Positions 52,782 to 62,068 of a stretch of DNA of 64,000 nt are shown in pieces. The stretch covers positions 1 to 64,000 of the forward strand of contig CACOPK010000001.1 of the NCBI GenBank assembly GCA_902629075.1, given 5' to 3'. Position 1 is the stretch's first letter; each line of letters starts with the position of its first letter. Origin of the DNA: an uncultured Pelagibacteraceae bacterium. Lineage in GTDB: Bacteria > Pseudomonadota > Alphaproteobacteria > Pelagibacterales > Pelagibacteraceae. A model generated the notes under the pieces. The model saw nothing but the letters and a program-made list of their open reading frames with translations. It was not told the origin of the DNA and did no database searches. The translations under genes were made by a program, and so were the position numbers.

Positions 52782-54638
52782 GTGTTAAATTTAATTGGTA
52801 ACTATTCTTTAGTATTTGCACTAATTATTTCTATAATAATTCTTTTATTAAGTTTTAAAAATTTCAAATCTAATAATACCTTAACACTGAATTTCTTTTC
52901 TATAATTTCAGTTCAACTTTTTTTAATTTGCTTAAGTTTTATTACTTTAGTGTTTGCTTTTGTAAATTCAGATTTTAGTAATCTAGCTGTTTATTTTAAT
53001 TCACATACAACAAAACCTTTATTTTATAAAATATCGGGAACGTGGGGGAACCATGAAGGCAGTTTGTTACTTTGGTTACTAGTATTAAGTTTATTTAATT
53101 TGATTTTTTTTCTTAAATCAAAACAACTTTCAAATTCATTCAGAAGTTTAGCAATTTTCTTTCAGCAAATAATTATTTTAGGATTTTTATTATTTATTAT
53201 TTTTACCTCAAACCCATTTCAATTAATTTTACCAATTCCTGTAGAGGGATTAGGATTAAATCCAATATTACAAGATCCTGCTCTAGCTATTCATCCACCA
53301 ATTTTATATTTAGGCTACGTTGGATCTTCTATTATTTTTTCATCGTCATTAGCAGCTTTAGTCTGCAAAGGTGTAAATAAAGACTGGGCTATAAATATTA
53401 AAATGTGGACCTTAATATCTTGGATTTTTTTAACATTAGGAATTATGTTAGGATCCCTATGGGCATACTATGAATTAGGTTGGGGAGGATTTTGGTTCTG
53501 GGATCCTGTGGAAAACGTTTCTCTTATGCCATGGTTCTGTTTAACTGCATTATTACATTGTACTTCAGTTTTAGAAAGAAGATCAAAACTACAATCATGG
53601 ACAATTATACTTGCTATATGCACTTTCACTTTGAGTATGAGTGGGACATTTCTAGTAAGATCTGGAATACTAAATTCAGTTCATACTTTTGCTAATGACC
53701 CTGAAAGAGGTATCTTTGTTTTAATTTTTCTGACGATATTAATCCTTATGTCTTTAATTATATATTTTAAATATAATAATTTTGATGAAGTAACTAAATC
53801 TTTTTACCTTAGCAAGGAGTCAGCAATAGTAGTTAACAATTGGTTCATGATGTATTTTCTAGCAGTTGTTTTAATTGGAACAATTTACCCAATTTTTTTG
53901 GAGGTAATTACTTCAGAGAAAATTTCAGTTGGGCCTCCTTATTTTAATCAATTAATAATTCCATTTTTGATCCCCTTTCTTTTTATTATGTCTTTAGGTC
54001 CAAAGCTTGATTGGATCAAAAATAAAAAAAATGAATTAAAAATTATAAAAATAATTCTACTGTTTTTATCTATTTTAGTTTCATATTTGATTGTAAAAAA
54101 TTTTAGTTATAATGTTTTATACTTAACAATACTCATCTCTGCATCATTATATTTATTGTTTATATCAATAATTGATTTAAAAAATGAAAAATTAAAATTT
54201 TCACAAAAAATTTCTCATTTAGCATTTAGTATTTTAATAATAAGTATTATTTTAAACGGTATGTTTAGTGAAGAGGCTTCAGTAAATTTAAAGTCGGGTG
54301 AAGAAAAAAAAATATCTAAGTACTTAATAAAATTTGAAAAAATATCAAAAAAAAATATTGATAATTACACTTCTTTAAAAGCTGAAATTCAAATAATTGA
54401 AAACAAAAACAGATTAAAATTTTACCCTGAGTTAAGAATTTATAAAGCGCCCGAAACTATAACAAGCGAAGCTGATATTAAGACAAATTTATTTAATGAT
54501 AATCTTGTTGTTGTGAATTATTTAAAAGATACCGATTACTTAAATATTCGTTACCAAAAGAAACCTTTTATGTTGTTAATTTGGTTTTCAGCAATCATGC
54601 TTGCAATAGGTGGTGCACTTGGTCTAAGGAAAAATTAA
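52782..54638 (+). CDS. ccmF: Cytochrome c heme lyase subunit CcmF
   Basis: A 618-aa polytopic membrane protein that attaches heme to apocytochrome c. The WWD motif GWGGFWFWDPVENVSLMPWF is near residues 233-252; heme-ligand His occur in GTWGNHEGSLLLW, DPALAIHPPILYLGY, LHCTSVLERR and LNSVHTFANDPERG. The start is GTG at 52782, 1 nt after the ccmE stop. About 13-15 hydrophobic segments are visible. The C-terminal periplasmic part is present but shorter than in E. coli. ccmG follows directly. Confidence 0.95.
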   Translation: MLNLIGNYSLVFALIISIIILLLSFKNFKSNNTLTLNFFSIISVQLFLICLSFITLVFAFVNSDFSNLAVYFNSHTTKPLFYKISGTWGNHEGSLLLWLLVLSLFNLIFFLKSKQLSNSFRSLAIFFQQIIILGFLLFIIFTSNPFQLILPIPVEGLGLNPILQDPALAIHPPILYLGYVGSSIIFSSSLAALVCKGVNKDWAINIKMWTLISWIFLTLGIMLGSLWAYYELGWGGFWFWDPVENVSLMPWFCLTALLHCTSVLERRSKLQSWTIILAICTFTLSMSGTFLVRSGILNSVHTFANDPERGIFVLIFLTILILMSLIIYFKYNNFDEVTKSFYLSKESAIVVNNWFMMYFLAVVLIGTIYPIFLEVITSEKISVGPPYFNQLIIPFLIPFLFIMSLGPKLDWIKNKKNELKIIKIILLFLSILVSYLIVKNFSYNVLYLTILISASLYLLFISIIDLKNEKLKFSQKISHLAFSILIISIILNGMFSEEASVNLKSGEEKKISKYLIKFEKISKKNIDNYTSLKAEIQIIENKNRLKFYPELRIYKAPETITSEADIKTNLFNDNLVVVNYLKDTDYLNIRYQKKPFMLLIWFSAIMLAIGGALGLRKN

Positions 54639-55160
54639 ATGAAAATTAGATTAAGTTTTATTTTTTTTATAACGATAATTATTTTCGTTATTTTCGTTTT
54701 TTTTAAAAGTTTATTTGAAAATAAAAATTATGTTCCTAAAAAAATTAATAATAAAATCGAAAATATTTTAATTAAAGATTTTTATTCAGACAATGAATTA
54801 GAATTAAAAAAATTATTTGATAATGAAAAATTTATTATAATTAATATATGGTCATCCTGGTGCATTCCATGTAGAGAAGAACACAAATACTTAGTAAATC
54901 TATCAAAGGTAAAAAATTTAAAAATTATTGGACTGAATTATAAAGATAAAAAAAATAATGCTGAAAATTTTTTAAAACAACTTGGTAATCCTTTTGATTT
55001 AATTTTAAAGGATATGGACGGAACTAAATCTATATTTTTAGGCGCTTATGGTGTTCCGGAGACATTTTTAATTGACAATGAATTAAATATTTTAAAAAAA
55101 TATATAGGCCCAATTAATATAAAAGATGTAAATGAAATTAACAAATTGATCAATGATTAG
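54639..55160 (+). CDS. ccmG: Thiol:disulfide interchange protein CcmG/DsbE
   Basis: A 173-aa membrane-tethered thioredoxin that keeps the CxxCH motif of apocytochromes c reduced. After an N-terminal anchor (residues 4-24) comes the thioredoxin fold, with active site WSSWCIPCREEHKYL (CIPC), ILKDMDGTKSIFLGAYGVPETFLIDNE including the cis-Pro loop (GVPE), and a final helix. The GVxxxPETF glutamate region is a CcmG trademark. It abuts ccmF and overlaps ccmH by 8 nt. Confidence 0.94.
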   Translation: MKIRLSFIFFITIIIFVIFVFFKSLFENKNYVPKKINNKIENILIKDFYSDNELELKKLFDNEKFIIINIWSSWCIPCREEHKYLVNLSKVKNLKIIGLNYKDKKNNAENFLKQLGNPFDLILKDMDGTKSIFLGAYGVPETFLIDNELNILKKYIGPINIKDVNEINKLIND

Positions 55161-55533
55161 AAAATTATCTCGATTTATTTTTTTATTATTAATTTTAAAT
55201 TTTTTTTATTTTGAAAACGTATTTGCAGATATTTCAAAAGTCGACGAAATTTCGAAAAATCTTAGATGTTTAGTATGTCAAGGACAATCAGTTTACGATT
55301 CAAATTCTGATTTTGCTTTGAGTGTAAAAATGTTAATTTCAGATAAACTATCATCTGGAGCTACGGAGGATGAAATTTATATTTTTCTCAAATCAAAATA
55401 TGGCGATTGGATTGTTTATGAACCAGAATTTAATAAATATACATTAGTCTTGTGGATATTACCTTTGTTTTTGTTTATTATTGGAGGCCTTTTAATTGTA
55501 AGAAAAGTATTTATAAATAGAAAAGAAAAATGA
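55153..55533 (+). CDS. ccmH: Cytochrome c biogenesis protein CcmH/CycL
   Basis: A 126-aa apocytochrome thiol oxidoreductase. It has a signal sequence (about residues 1-24), the redox motif LRCLVCQGQSVYDSNSDFA near residues 36-54, the helical core VKMLISDKLSSGATEDEIYIFLKSKYGDWIVYEP, and a C-terminal membrane helix (about 96-118). It corresponds to the short form without the CcmI TPR extension, and no ccmI follows. The stop overlaps the next gene by 4 nt (ATGA), so a PagL-like gene is coupled to the ccm operon. Confidence 0.94.
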   Translation: MIRKLSRFIFLLLILNFFYFENVFADISKVDEISKNLRCLVCQGQSVYDSNSDFALSVKMLISDKLSSGATEDEIYIFLKSKYGDWIVYEPEFNKYTLVLWILPLFLFIIGGLLIVRKVFINRKEK

Positions 55534-56048
55534 AACTTAAAATTATTTTTTTTAAAATTTGCTTTATTATAATAATTTCTACGCAAAGTGTTTTGAGCGA
55601 AGAGAATGACACTAATGATTCCAATCACGAGTGGAACTTTTATACAGGTATGTTTGACTTTAGCGATGATGGTAAGAGAGCCTCATTGTTTGGATTACAG
55701 CACCAAAATGAAAATCTTACAAGAGATAGTTTTTTTGGAACTATCTCTCCAGTGACAGGTTTTATGATGACAGCAGATAATGCAACTTACGCATATACAG
55801 GCGTGCAGGCACAATATAAATTAGGAAAACTAAATATTATTCCGAGTTTTACTCCTGGCTTATATGGGGAGGGACAAGGAAAAGATTTAGGTCATATTGT
55901 AGAATTTAAAAGTGAAGTTCAACTGTCATTAGACATTTTTTCGAATAGTGAGTTAGGTTTTTCATATAATCATATTTCTAATGCTAGTCTTGGAGACAAA
56001 AATCCTGGGGCTAATAGTTACATGTTTAATTTCTTGAAACGATTTTAA
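55530..56048 (+). CDS. PagL-like lipid A 3-O-deacylase family protein
   Basis: A 172-aa predicted outer-membrane beta-barrel. A signal peptide is visible (MKLKIIFFKICFIIIISTQSVLS, cleavage near residue 23). The barrel has alternating strands (EWNFYTGMFDFS, ASLFGLQHQNE, TYAYTGVQAQYKLGKLNIIPSFTPGLYGEG, VEFKSEVQLSLDIF). The C-terminal FSYNHISNASLGDKNPGANSYMFNFLKRF resembles the PagL active-site end, with the catalytic His and Ser in HxSN. The third triad residue, Glu, is not evident in the expected place (GAN where PagL has GVE-like). It ends in Phe, as barrels do. It is coupled to ccmH. Confidence 0.75.
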   Translation: MKLKIIFFKICFIIIISTQSVLSEENDTNDSNHEWNFYTGMFDFSDDGKRASLFGLQHQNENLTRDSFFGTISPVTGFMMTADNATYAYTGVQAQYKLGKLNIIPSFTPGLYGEGQGKDLGHIVEFKSEVQLSLDIFSNSELGFSYNHISNASLGDKNPGANSYMFNFLKRF

Positions 56049-56063
56049 AATAGAATTAATAAA

Positions 56064-57215
56064 ATGAGATTGAAAGATTGTCATAATTTTAACGATTTTA
56101 GAAAACTTGCAAAAAAAAAATTACCTTCACCAATTTTTCATTATATTGATGGCGCTGCAGATGATGAAATCACATACAATAGAAATACAAGTGCATTCAA
56201 CGAGGTAGATTTAGTTCCAAATGTTTTAAGAGGTGTTGAAAACATAGATTTATCAACAACTATTTTTGGAAAAAAAATTGATTTACCTTTTTATTGTTCA
56301 CCAACAGCATTGCAGAGATTATTTCATTATGAGGGAGAGAGAGCAGTGGGGAAAGCAGCTAAAAAATTTAATACAATGTTTGGCGTTTCAGCTCTGGCCA
56401 CTGTAAGCGTAGAAGAAATATCCTCAATAATCGATACTCCAAAAATGTTTCAATTTTATTTTCATAAAGATAGAGGGTTAAACGACTCTTGCCTCGAAAG
56501 AGCAAAAGCTGCAAAATTTGATGTTATGGCTTTAACAGTTGATACTATTACTGGGGGAAATCGCGAAAGAGATCTTAGGACCGGATTTACTTCTCCTCCA
56601 AAATTAACCTTATCAAGTTTATTTAGTTTTGCTGTAAAACCAATGTGGGGAATAAATTATTTAACTAAAGGTAAATTTGAATTACCACACCTTCAGGATT
56701 ATGTAAAAGAGGGAACTAGTACTAATACATCTATTGGAAATTATTTTTCTACAATGTTGGATCAGTCCATGAATTGGAATGATGCTGAGAAGTTATGTTC
56801 GCAATGGGGAGGCCATTTTGCATTAAAAGGAGTAATGAGTGTGGAAGATGCAAAAAAAGCAGTAGATATTGGATGTACAGGCATAATGGTTTCAAATCAT
56901 GGAGGAAGACAACTTGATGGTTCTAGATCACCATTCGACCAATTAGCAGAAATAGTTGACGCGGTTGGAGATAAAATAGATGTAATTTGTGAAGGTGGAT
57001 TTCAAAGAGGAACTCATATGCTCAAGGCATTATCAATAGGAGCAAAAGCATGCGCAGGTGGAAGATTATATCTTTATGCATTAGCAGCAGCTGGACAAGC
57101 TGGCGTTGAAAGAGCTTTAGGACAATACAAAGCTGAGTTAGAACGTGACATGAAACTTATGGGTTGTAAAAAAATAAGTGATTTAAACAGAAGTAACTTG
57201 AGATTTAGATCATAA
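56064..57215 (+). CDS. FMN-dependent 2-hydroxyacid dehydrogenase (LldD-like), copy 1
   Basis: A 383-aa alpha-hydroxyacid dehydrogenase of the lactate/glycolate oxidase family. Motifs: KLPSPIFHYIDGAADDEITYNRN, SPTALQRLFHYEGERAVGKAA, KMFQFYFHKDRGLND, LTVDTITGGNRERDLRTGFTSPP, FALKGVMSVEDA with the catalytic Lys, and IMVSNHGGRQLDGSRSPFDQLAEI with catalytic His and Arg. It oxidises a 2-hydroxyacid via FMN and passes electrons to the respiratory chain or oxygen. The substrate (L-lactate, glycolate, others) is not readable. It abuts its tandem paralogue at 57216 with no spacer. Confidence 0.92.
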   Translation: MRLKDCHNFNDFRKLAKKKLPSPIFHYIDGAADDEITYNRNTSAFNEVDLVPNVLRGVENIDLSTTIFGKKIDLPFYCSPTALQRLFHYEGERAVGKAAKKFNTMFGVSALATVSVEEISSIIDTPKMFQFYFHKDRGLNDSCLERAKAAKFDVMALTVDTITGGNRERDLRTGFTSPPKLTLSSLFSFAVKPMWGINYLTKGKFELPHLQDYVKEGTSTNTSIGNYFSTMLDQSMNWNDAEKLCSQWGGHFALKGVMSVEDAKKAVDIGCTGIMVSNHGGRQLDGSRSPFDQLAEIVDAVGDKIDVICEGGFQRGTHMLKALSIGAKACAGGRLYLYALAAAGQAGVERALGQYKAELERDMKLMGCKKISDLNRSNLRFRS

Positions 57216-58367
57216 ATGAGCTTAAAAAATTGTTATAACTTCGAAGATTTCAGAAATTTAGCTAGAAAAAAACTTCCATCACCAATTTTTCATTACATTG
57301 ATGGTGGATCAGATGACGAGGTAACTTTAAAAAGAAATACAAATGCATTTGATGAATGTGATTTAGTTCCAAACATTCTTGCAAGTGTTGGTAAACCCAA
57401 TTTATCTACTACTGTATTTGGAAGAAAAATTGATATGCCAATTTTTTTATCCCCAACCGCCATGCAAAGATTATACCACCCAGATGGCGACAAAGCTTCC
57501 GCAAAAGCTGCAGCAAAATTTGGTACATTTTATAGTATGTCTACAATGGCTAATAACTCAATTGAGGAAATTGCAAATATTTCTAGTGGCCCAAAACTTT
57601 TTCAACTCTACGTTCATAAGGATAAATCAATTACTGATGATTTAATAGAAAGATGTAAAAGATCAAACTTTGACGGTATGTGTTTAACAGTTGATACTTT
57701 AGTTGCAGGAAATAGAGAAAGGGATCATAGAACAGGCTTCACCACTCCACCCAAATTAACTTTGAATAGTTTATTTAATTTTGCAATTAAACCACAATGG
57801 GTATTTAATTATTTCACGCATAAAAAATTTGAATTATCTAATGTTGTTAAAAAAACTGATAAGGGCACCAATATTACTAAATCTGTAATTGAATACATAA
57901 ATGAACAATATGATCCATTAATGAATTGGAAAGATGCCGAATACTGTGTAAAAAAATGGGGAGGCCCATTTGCACTAAAAGGGATTATGTCAGTTGAAGA
58001 TGCAAAAAAAGCAATTGATATTGGATGCACTGCAATAATGATATCCAATCATGGTGGGAGACAGCTTGATGGCTCAAGGTCTCCTTTTGATCAAGTTAAA
58101 GCGATTTCAGATGCGGTAGGAGATAAATTAGAAATTATTTTAGATGGAGGAGTAAGAAGAGGAACGCATGTATTAAAAGCTATTGCTGCTGGAGCAAAAG
58201 CTTGTAGTTTTGGCAAAATGTTTTTGTTCTCTTTGGCCGCAGGGGGCCAACAAGGAGTTGAACATTTGCTTAAAAATATGCACGATGAGATAAATAGAAA
58301 TATGGTCTTAATGGGTTGCAAAAACTTAAAAGAGTTGAATAGTTCAAAATTAATTTATAGAAATTAA
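57216..58367 (+). CDS. FMN-dependent 2-hydroxyacid dehydrogenase (LldD-like), copy 2
   Basis: A 383-aa tandem paralogue of the gene before it, with exactly the same length and parallel motifs: KLPSPIFHYIDGGSDDEVTLKRN, SPTAMQRLYHPDGDKASAKAA, KLFQLYVHKDKSITD, LTVDTLVAGNRERDHRTGFTTPP, FALKGIMSVEDA and IMISNHGGRQLDGSRSPFDQV. The divergence in the region between about residues 210 and 245 (loop 4-like area) suggests different substrates or partners. The start follows the first gene's stop directly. A purine-rich GGAG segment precedes the next gene, so the operon probably continues into the aminotransferase. Confidence 0.92.
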   Translation: MSLKNCYNFEDFRNLARKKLPSPIFHYIDGGSDDEVTLKRNTNAFDECDLVPNILASVGKPNLSTTVFGRKIDMPIFLSPTAMQRLYHPDGDKASAKAAAKFGTFYSMSTMANNSIEEIANISSGPKLFQLYVHKDKSITDDLIERCKRSNFDGMCLTVDTLVAGNRERDHRTGFTTPPKLTLNSLFNFAIKPQWVFNYFTHKKFELSNVVKKTDKGTNITKSVIEYINEQYDPLMNWKDAEYCVKKWGGPFALKGIMSVEDAKKAIDIGCTAIMISNHGGRQLDGSRSPFDQVKAISDAVGDKLEIILDGGVRRGTHVLKAIAAGAKACSFGKMFLFSLAAGGQQGVEHLLKNMHDEINRNMVLMGCKNLKELNSSKLIYRN

Positions 58368-58380
58368 ACGGAGAAAAAAA

Positions 58381-59544
58381 ATGAAATTAGCAAAAAGTTT
58401 AGATAATTTAGGAACAGAGACAGCCTTTTCTGTATTAGCTGAGGCAAAAAAATTAGAAGCCAAAGGTCAACCAATGATCCACATGGGTTTAGGTCAGCCT
58501 GATTTTAAAACACCCAAGCATGTTGTTGAAGCTGCAAAAAAAGCTTTAGATGATGGACATCATGGATACGTAATGTCCAATGGTATACCAGAGTGTAGAC
58601 AAGCTGTAACAAGATGGATTAAAAAACGTTACAATACCGATATAGACTTCGAGAGAATTTTAATTATGCCAGGTGGAAAACCTACAATGAGTTATGCAAT
58701 TCAGTGTTTTGGTGAACCTGGTGCTGAGATAATTCACCCTACACCTGCTTTCCCTATTTACGAGTCTATGATTAATTATACAGGATCAACTTCAGTACCA
58801 TATGATTTAACTGAAGATAAAGATTTAAAGTTTAGTGCAGAAAAAATTCTTTCATTAATTACTGATAAAACAAGATTATTAATTTTGATAAATCCAAATA
58901 ATCCAACAGGAAGTTTTGTCGAAAAACCAGAAATTGATAAATTAGCAGAGGGTTTAAAAAAACATCCACATGTAACAATATTGAGTGATGAAATTTATAG
59001 TAGACAAATATTTGATGATAAAGAAATGCCTACTTTTTTTAATTATCCTGAGTTGAGAGAAAGACTAATTGTGCTTGAGGGCTGGAGTAAAGCATACTCA
59101 ATGACAGGGTGGAGATTAGGTTGGAGTTTTTGGCCGAAGGACATGGTTCAACATGTGAATAAACTTTTAATTAATAGTGTATCTTGTGTTAATGCAGCTG
59201 CTCAGTTTGCCGGAATTGCAGCATTAGATGGACCAGATGATTCTATACACGAAATGATGAAACATTTTACGGAAAGAAGAAAAATAATTCATGAGGGTTT
59301 AAATAGTTTACCAGGTGTTGAATGTAGTTTACCAGGTGGAGCTTTTTATGCTTTTCCAAAAGTAATTGAAACAGGTATGAATGGAGAAGAATTTTGTAAA
59401 AAAGCAATGCACGAAGCTGGTGTAGCAATTGTACCTGGAACAGCTTTCGGCAAAACCTGTAAAGATTATGTAAGATTTAGTTTTGCATGCTCACAAGATA
59501 ATATTACTAATGCATTAGAGAATCTTAAAAAAATGCTTGGTTAA
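58381..59544 (+). CDS. Class I/II aminotransferase
   Basis: A 387-aa fold-type I PLP aminotransferase. Motifs: MIHMGLGQPDFKTPKHVVEAAKKALDDGHHGYVMSNG, the PLP-binding ILINPNNPTGSFV, LSDEIYSRQIFD with the Asp and Tyr, and the Schiff-base Lys in LEGWSKAYSMTGWRLGW. The C-terminal Arg binding the alpha-carboxylate is in KDYVRFSFACS. Its place behind two hydroxyacid dehydrogenases suggests it could aminate the resulting 2-oxoacids, for example glyoxylate or pyruvate; this is inference. A good ribosome binding site (GGAG) precedes the ATG. Confidence 0.92.
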   Translation: MKLAKSLDNLGTETAFSVLAEAKKLEAKGQPMIHMGLGQPDFKTPKHVVEAAKKALDDGHHGYVMSNGIPECRQAVTRWIKKRYNTDIDFERILIMPGGKPTMSYAIQCFGEPGAEIIHPTPAFPIYESMINYTGSTSVPYDLTEDKDLKFSAEKILSLITDKTRLLILINPNNPTGSFVEKPEIDKLAEGLKKHPHVTILSDEIYSRQIFDDKEMPTFFNYPELRERLIVLEGWSKAYSMTGWRLGWSFWPKDMVQHVNKLLINSVSCVNAAAQFAGIAALDGPDDSIHEMMKHFTERRKIIHEGLNSLPGVECSLPGGAFYAFPKVIETGMNGEEFCKKAMHEAGVAIVPGTAFGKTCKDYVRFSFACSQDNITNALENLKKMLG

Positions 59545-59587
59545 TTGCTGTATATTTTTTTTTAAATTTTTTATAATATAAAAATAT

Positions 59588-60961
59588 ATGAATGAGCAAA
59601 TTCAGCTAGAGCTTAAAAACCTTCTTAATAAAAGATATTCTACATCGGAGTCTACTCGTGCAAATTATGCAAGAGGTGAAGATACTTATGATCCAATTCT
59701 ATCAAAAGCGGTTGTATTCCCAGAAACAAATGAGGAGGTTTCAAAGATACTAAGATTATGCAATGAACACAAAATTCCAGTAGTGCCATTTGGCACAGGC
59801 ACATCTTTAGAAGGAAATGTGGTAGGTAATGAAAAAGGTATAACTATCTCTCTAGAAAAGATGAACAAAATTTTAAGTATTAATGTTGAAGATTTTGATT
59901 GCAGAGTTCAAGCTTGTGTAACTAGAGAGCAATTAAATGATTATTTAAGAGAAGATGGAGTTTTTTTTCCAATAGATCCAGGTGCCAATGCCGCAATTGG
60001 TGGTATGGCTTCAACATCGGCTTCAGGAACAATGGCTGTTAAATATGGAACAATGAAAACTGTTATTTCAGGATTAACAGTAGTTTTACCCAATGGTGAC
60101 ATCATAAATACAGGCGGCAGAACAAAAAAAACATCAGCAGGTTATAACTTAACAAATCTATTTATTGGATCAGAAGGTACCTTGGGCATTATAACCGAAG
60201 TTCATTTAAGATTATCTCCTATACCAGAAAGTATAATGAGTGCAGTATGTCATTTTCCAAGTTTAGAAGATGCTGTTCAAACGGCTCAGCAAGTTATTCA
60301 ATATGGAATTCCGATTGCAAGGATTGAAATGCTGAATAAGGATCAAATGGGGATTAGTATTAATTACTCAAAATTAAAAGACATTAAAGCAGTACCGACT
60401 TTATTTTTTGAATTTCATGGCTCAGAGTCTTCTAATAATGAAAATATTAAAATTGTAGAAGAAATATCCAAGGAGAATAAAGGGAGTTCTTTTAAATGGG
60501 CCAAAGATTTAGAAGAAAGAAATAAACTTTGGAGAGCAAGATGGGATGTGTACTACTCTGTTAAAGCTTTAATTAAAAATGGAAGAGTGTATTCTACAGA
60601 TGTATGTGTTCCTATTTCAAAAATAACCGAGTGTGTAAACTTTGCTGAAGAACAAGCAAAAAAATTTGGAGTTAGAGCTCCAATGGTTGGTCATCTAGGA
60701 GATGGAAATTTTCATGTTATTCTACCATTTGATCCTCAAAAAAAGGAAATGTACAAAAATATTAGAGCATTCAACGATACGTTAATTAAGAAAGCATTGG
60801 AATTAAATGGTACTATTACAGGCGAACATGGTGTAGGACTGCATAAAAAAGAGTATCTGTTAGAGGAGCATCCTGACAATATTCCTGTAATGAAATCAAT
60901 TAAAAGAACTATAGATCCAAATAATATAATGAACCCAGGTAAAATTTTCGATTTAAATTAA
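59588..60961 (+). CDS. GlcD/DLD-type FAD-linked 2-hydroxyacid oxidase
   Basis: A 457-aa VAO-family flavoprotein. The FAD-binding region shows VVFPETNEEVSKILRLCNEHKIPVVPFGTGTSLEGNVVGNEKGITISLEKMNKI and the PGANAAIGGMASTSASGTMAVKYGTMKTVISGLTVVLPNGDII block; LFIGSEGTLGIITEVHLRL follows. The C-terminal region has VGHLGDGNFHVILPFD with metal-binding His residues and GTITGEHGVGLHKKEYL. It fits D-lactate dehydrogenase (cytochrome) or GlcD; no glcE/glcF genes adjoin it, which favours a single-subunit D-lactate or D-2-hydroxyacid dehydrogenase. It is 2 nt upstream of the next gene. Confidence 0.9.
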   Translation: MNEQIQLELKNLLNKRYSTSESTRANYARGEDTYDPILSKAVVFPETNEEVSKILRLCNEHKIPVVPFGTGTSLEGNVVGNEKGITISLEKMNKILSINVEDFDCRVQACVTREQLNDYLREDGVFFPIDPGANAAIGGMASTSASGTMAVKYGTMKTVISGLTVVLPNGDIINTGGRTKKTSAGYNLTNLFIGSEGTLGIITEVHLRLSPIPESIMSAVCHFPSLEDAVQTAQQVIQYGIPIARIEMLNKDQMGISINYSKLKDIKAVPTLFFEFHGSESSNNENIKIVEEISKENKGSSFKWAKDLEERNKLWRARWDVYYSVKALIKNGRVYSTDVCVPISKITECVNFAEEQAKKFGVRAPMVGHLGDGNFHVILPFDPQKKEMYKNIRAFNDTLIKKALELNGTITGEHGVGLHKKEYLLEEHPDNIPVMKSIKRTIDPNNIMNPGKIFDLN

Positions 60962-60963
60962 AT

Positions 60964-61917
60964 ATGAAAAAAATCTTAATAACTAGAAGGCTACTGAAAT
61001 CTTGCGAGGAAAAAGCATCTAAAATATTTGAAGCAAACTTCAACGATAATGATGAATTATATTCTCAATCTAAAGTAATTGAGATGAGCCAAGGATGTGA
61101 TGGAATTTTAACATCTTTAACTGATAAAATGGATGCTGAAACAATAAATAAATTATCCGATAGTGTAAAAATTTTATCAAACTTTGCAGTTGGATTTGGG
61201 AATATAGATTTAGAGGCGGCTAAGAAAAGAGGAATAGCAGTTACAAACACTCCTGATGTACTTACAGATGCAACAGCTGAAATTGGAATATTATTAATTT
61301 TGGGAGCATGTAGAAGAGCATCCGAGGGTATTGAAAATGCTAAAGAAAGTAATTGGAAGTGGTCGGCAGATTATTTAATTGGAAAACAATTGACTGGTGC
61401 AAGATTAGGAATTCTTGGAATGGGCAGGATTGGTCAGAAAATTGGAAAAATTGCAAAATCTTTAGGAATGATTATTCATTATCACAATCGTTCAAAACTA
61501 AGTGAAGAAAAGGAACAAGGTGCAATATATCATGATAATTTGCGAGACTTACTCTCAGTTTCAGATGTTTTATCAATTTGTTGTCCAGCCTCAAAAGAAA
61601 CAGTTGATATGATAAATAAAGACACAATTGAATACCTGCCTAAAGGAGCAGTTGTTACGAATGTAGCAAGAGGTGATATTGTAGAGGACGAAGCATTAAT
61701 AGATGCATTAAATCGTAGAAAAGTTTATGCAGTTGGCTTAGATGTTTATAAAAATGAGCCAAATTTAAATCCTGGATATTTGAAACACAAAAGTGCTTTT
61801 ATTCTTCCACATCTTGGTAGTGCAACAAAAGAAACAAGAACCGCTATGGCAAATCTTGCAATAGATAACATTGATGAGTTTTTTAAAACTGGAAACTGTA
61901 AAAATAAAGTAAACTAA
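60964..61917 (+). CDS. D-isomer 2-hydroxyacid dehydrogenase (glyoxylate/hydroxypyruvate reductase-like)
   Basis: A 317-aa NAD(P)-dependent D-2-hydroxyacid dehydrogenase. Motifs: NFAVGFGNIDLEAAKKRGIAVTNTPDVLTDATAEI, the Rossmann LGILGMGRIGQKIGKIAKSLGMIIHYHNRSKLSEE (Arg suggests NADP), and the catalytic VTNVARGDIVEDEAL (Arg), YAVGLDVYKNEP (Glu) and LPHLGSATKETR (His). It resembles glyoxylate or hydroxypyruvate reductases. It could reduce glyoxylate formed by the neighbouring hydroxyacid oxidases, or recycle D-2-hydroxyacids. It lies 2 nt downstream of the GlcD-like gene and is the last gene before the TRAP operon. Confidence 0.9.
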   Translation: MKKILITRRLLKSCEEKASKIFEANFNDNDELYSQSKVIEMSQGCDGILTSLTDKMDAETINKLSDSVKILSNFAVGFGNIDLEAAKKRGIAVTNTPDVLTDATAEIGILLILGACRRASEGIENAKESNWKWSADYLIGKQLTGARLGILGMGRIGQKIGKIAKSLGMIIHYHNRSKLSEEKEQGAIYHDNLRDLLSVSDVLSICCPASKETVDMINKDTIEYLPKGAVVTNVARGDIVEDEALIDALNRRKVYAVGLDVYKNEPNLNPGYLKHKSAFILPHLGSATKETRTAMANLAIDNIDEFFKTGNCKNKVN

Positions 61918-61951
61918 AAGCTATAATTTCAATCTGTAATTGTAAAAAAAG

Positions 61952-62043
61952 TTAGAAAGAGAAAATTTAACTCATGTTAATTAGTATCTTTCTAAGGACA
62001 ATTTGGGTTTTTTATGCTTAACTTCATTAGTTAATTAATTAAC
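61952..62043. promoter_or_regulatory. Structured region upstream of the TRAP genes: hairpin arms and a 14-bp palindrome
   Basis: The 151-nt gap before dctP holds two symmetric elements. TTAGAAAGA (61952-61960) and TCTTTCTAA (61987-61995) form a 9-bp stem around a 26-nt loop. GTTAATTAATTAAC (62030-62043) is a perfect 14-bp palindrome just ahead of the dctP ribosome binding site (GAGGAGAG). They could be a terminator-like element for the preceding operon and an operator for a TRAP regulator. AT-rich palindromes occur easily by chance here. Confidence 0.4.
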
Positions 62044-62068
62044 TTTAATAAGAAAAAGAGGAGAGAAA

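Noticed and set aside
57379-57645. Plus-strand ORF of 88 aa in another frame of the second FMN dehydrogenase
   Set aside because: The host frame carries a complete and conserved enzyme; the alternative frame has no family resemblance.
62030-62043. GTTAATTAATTAAC as a proven operator
   Set aside because: It is a perfect palindrome, but sequences made only of TTAA steps are frequent by chance in DNA this AT-rich; kept only as a weak regulatory candidate.
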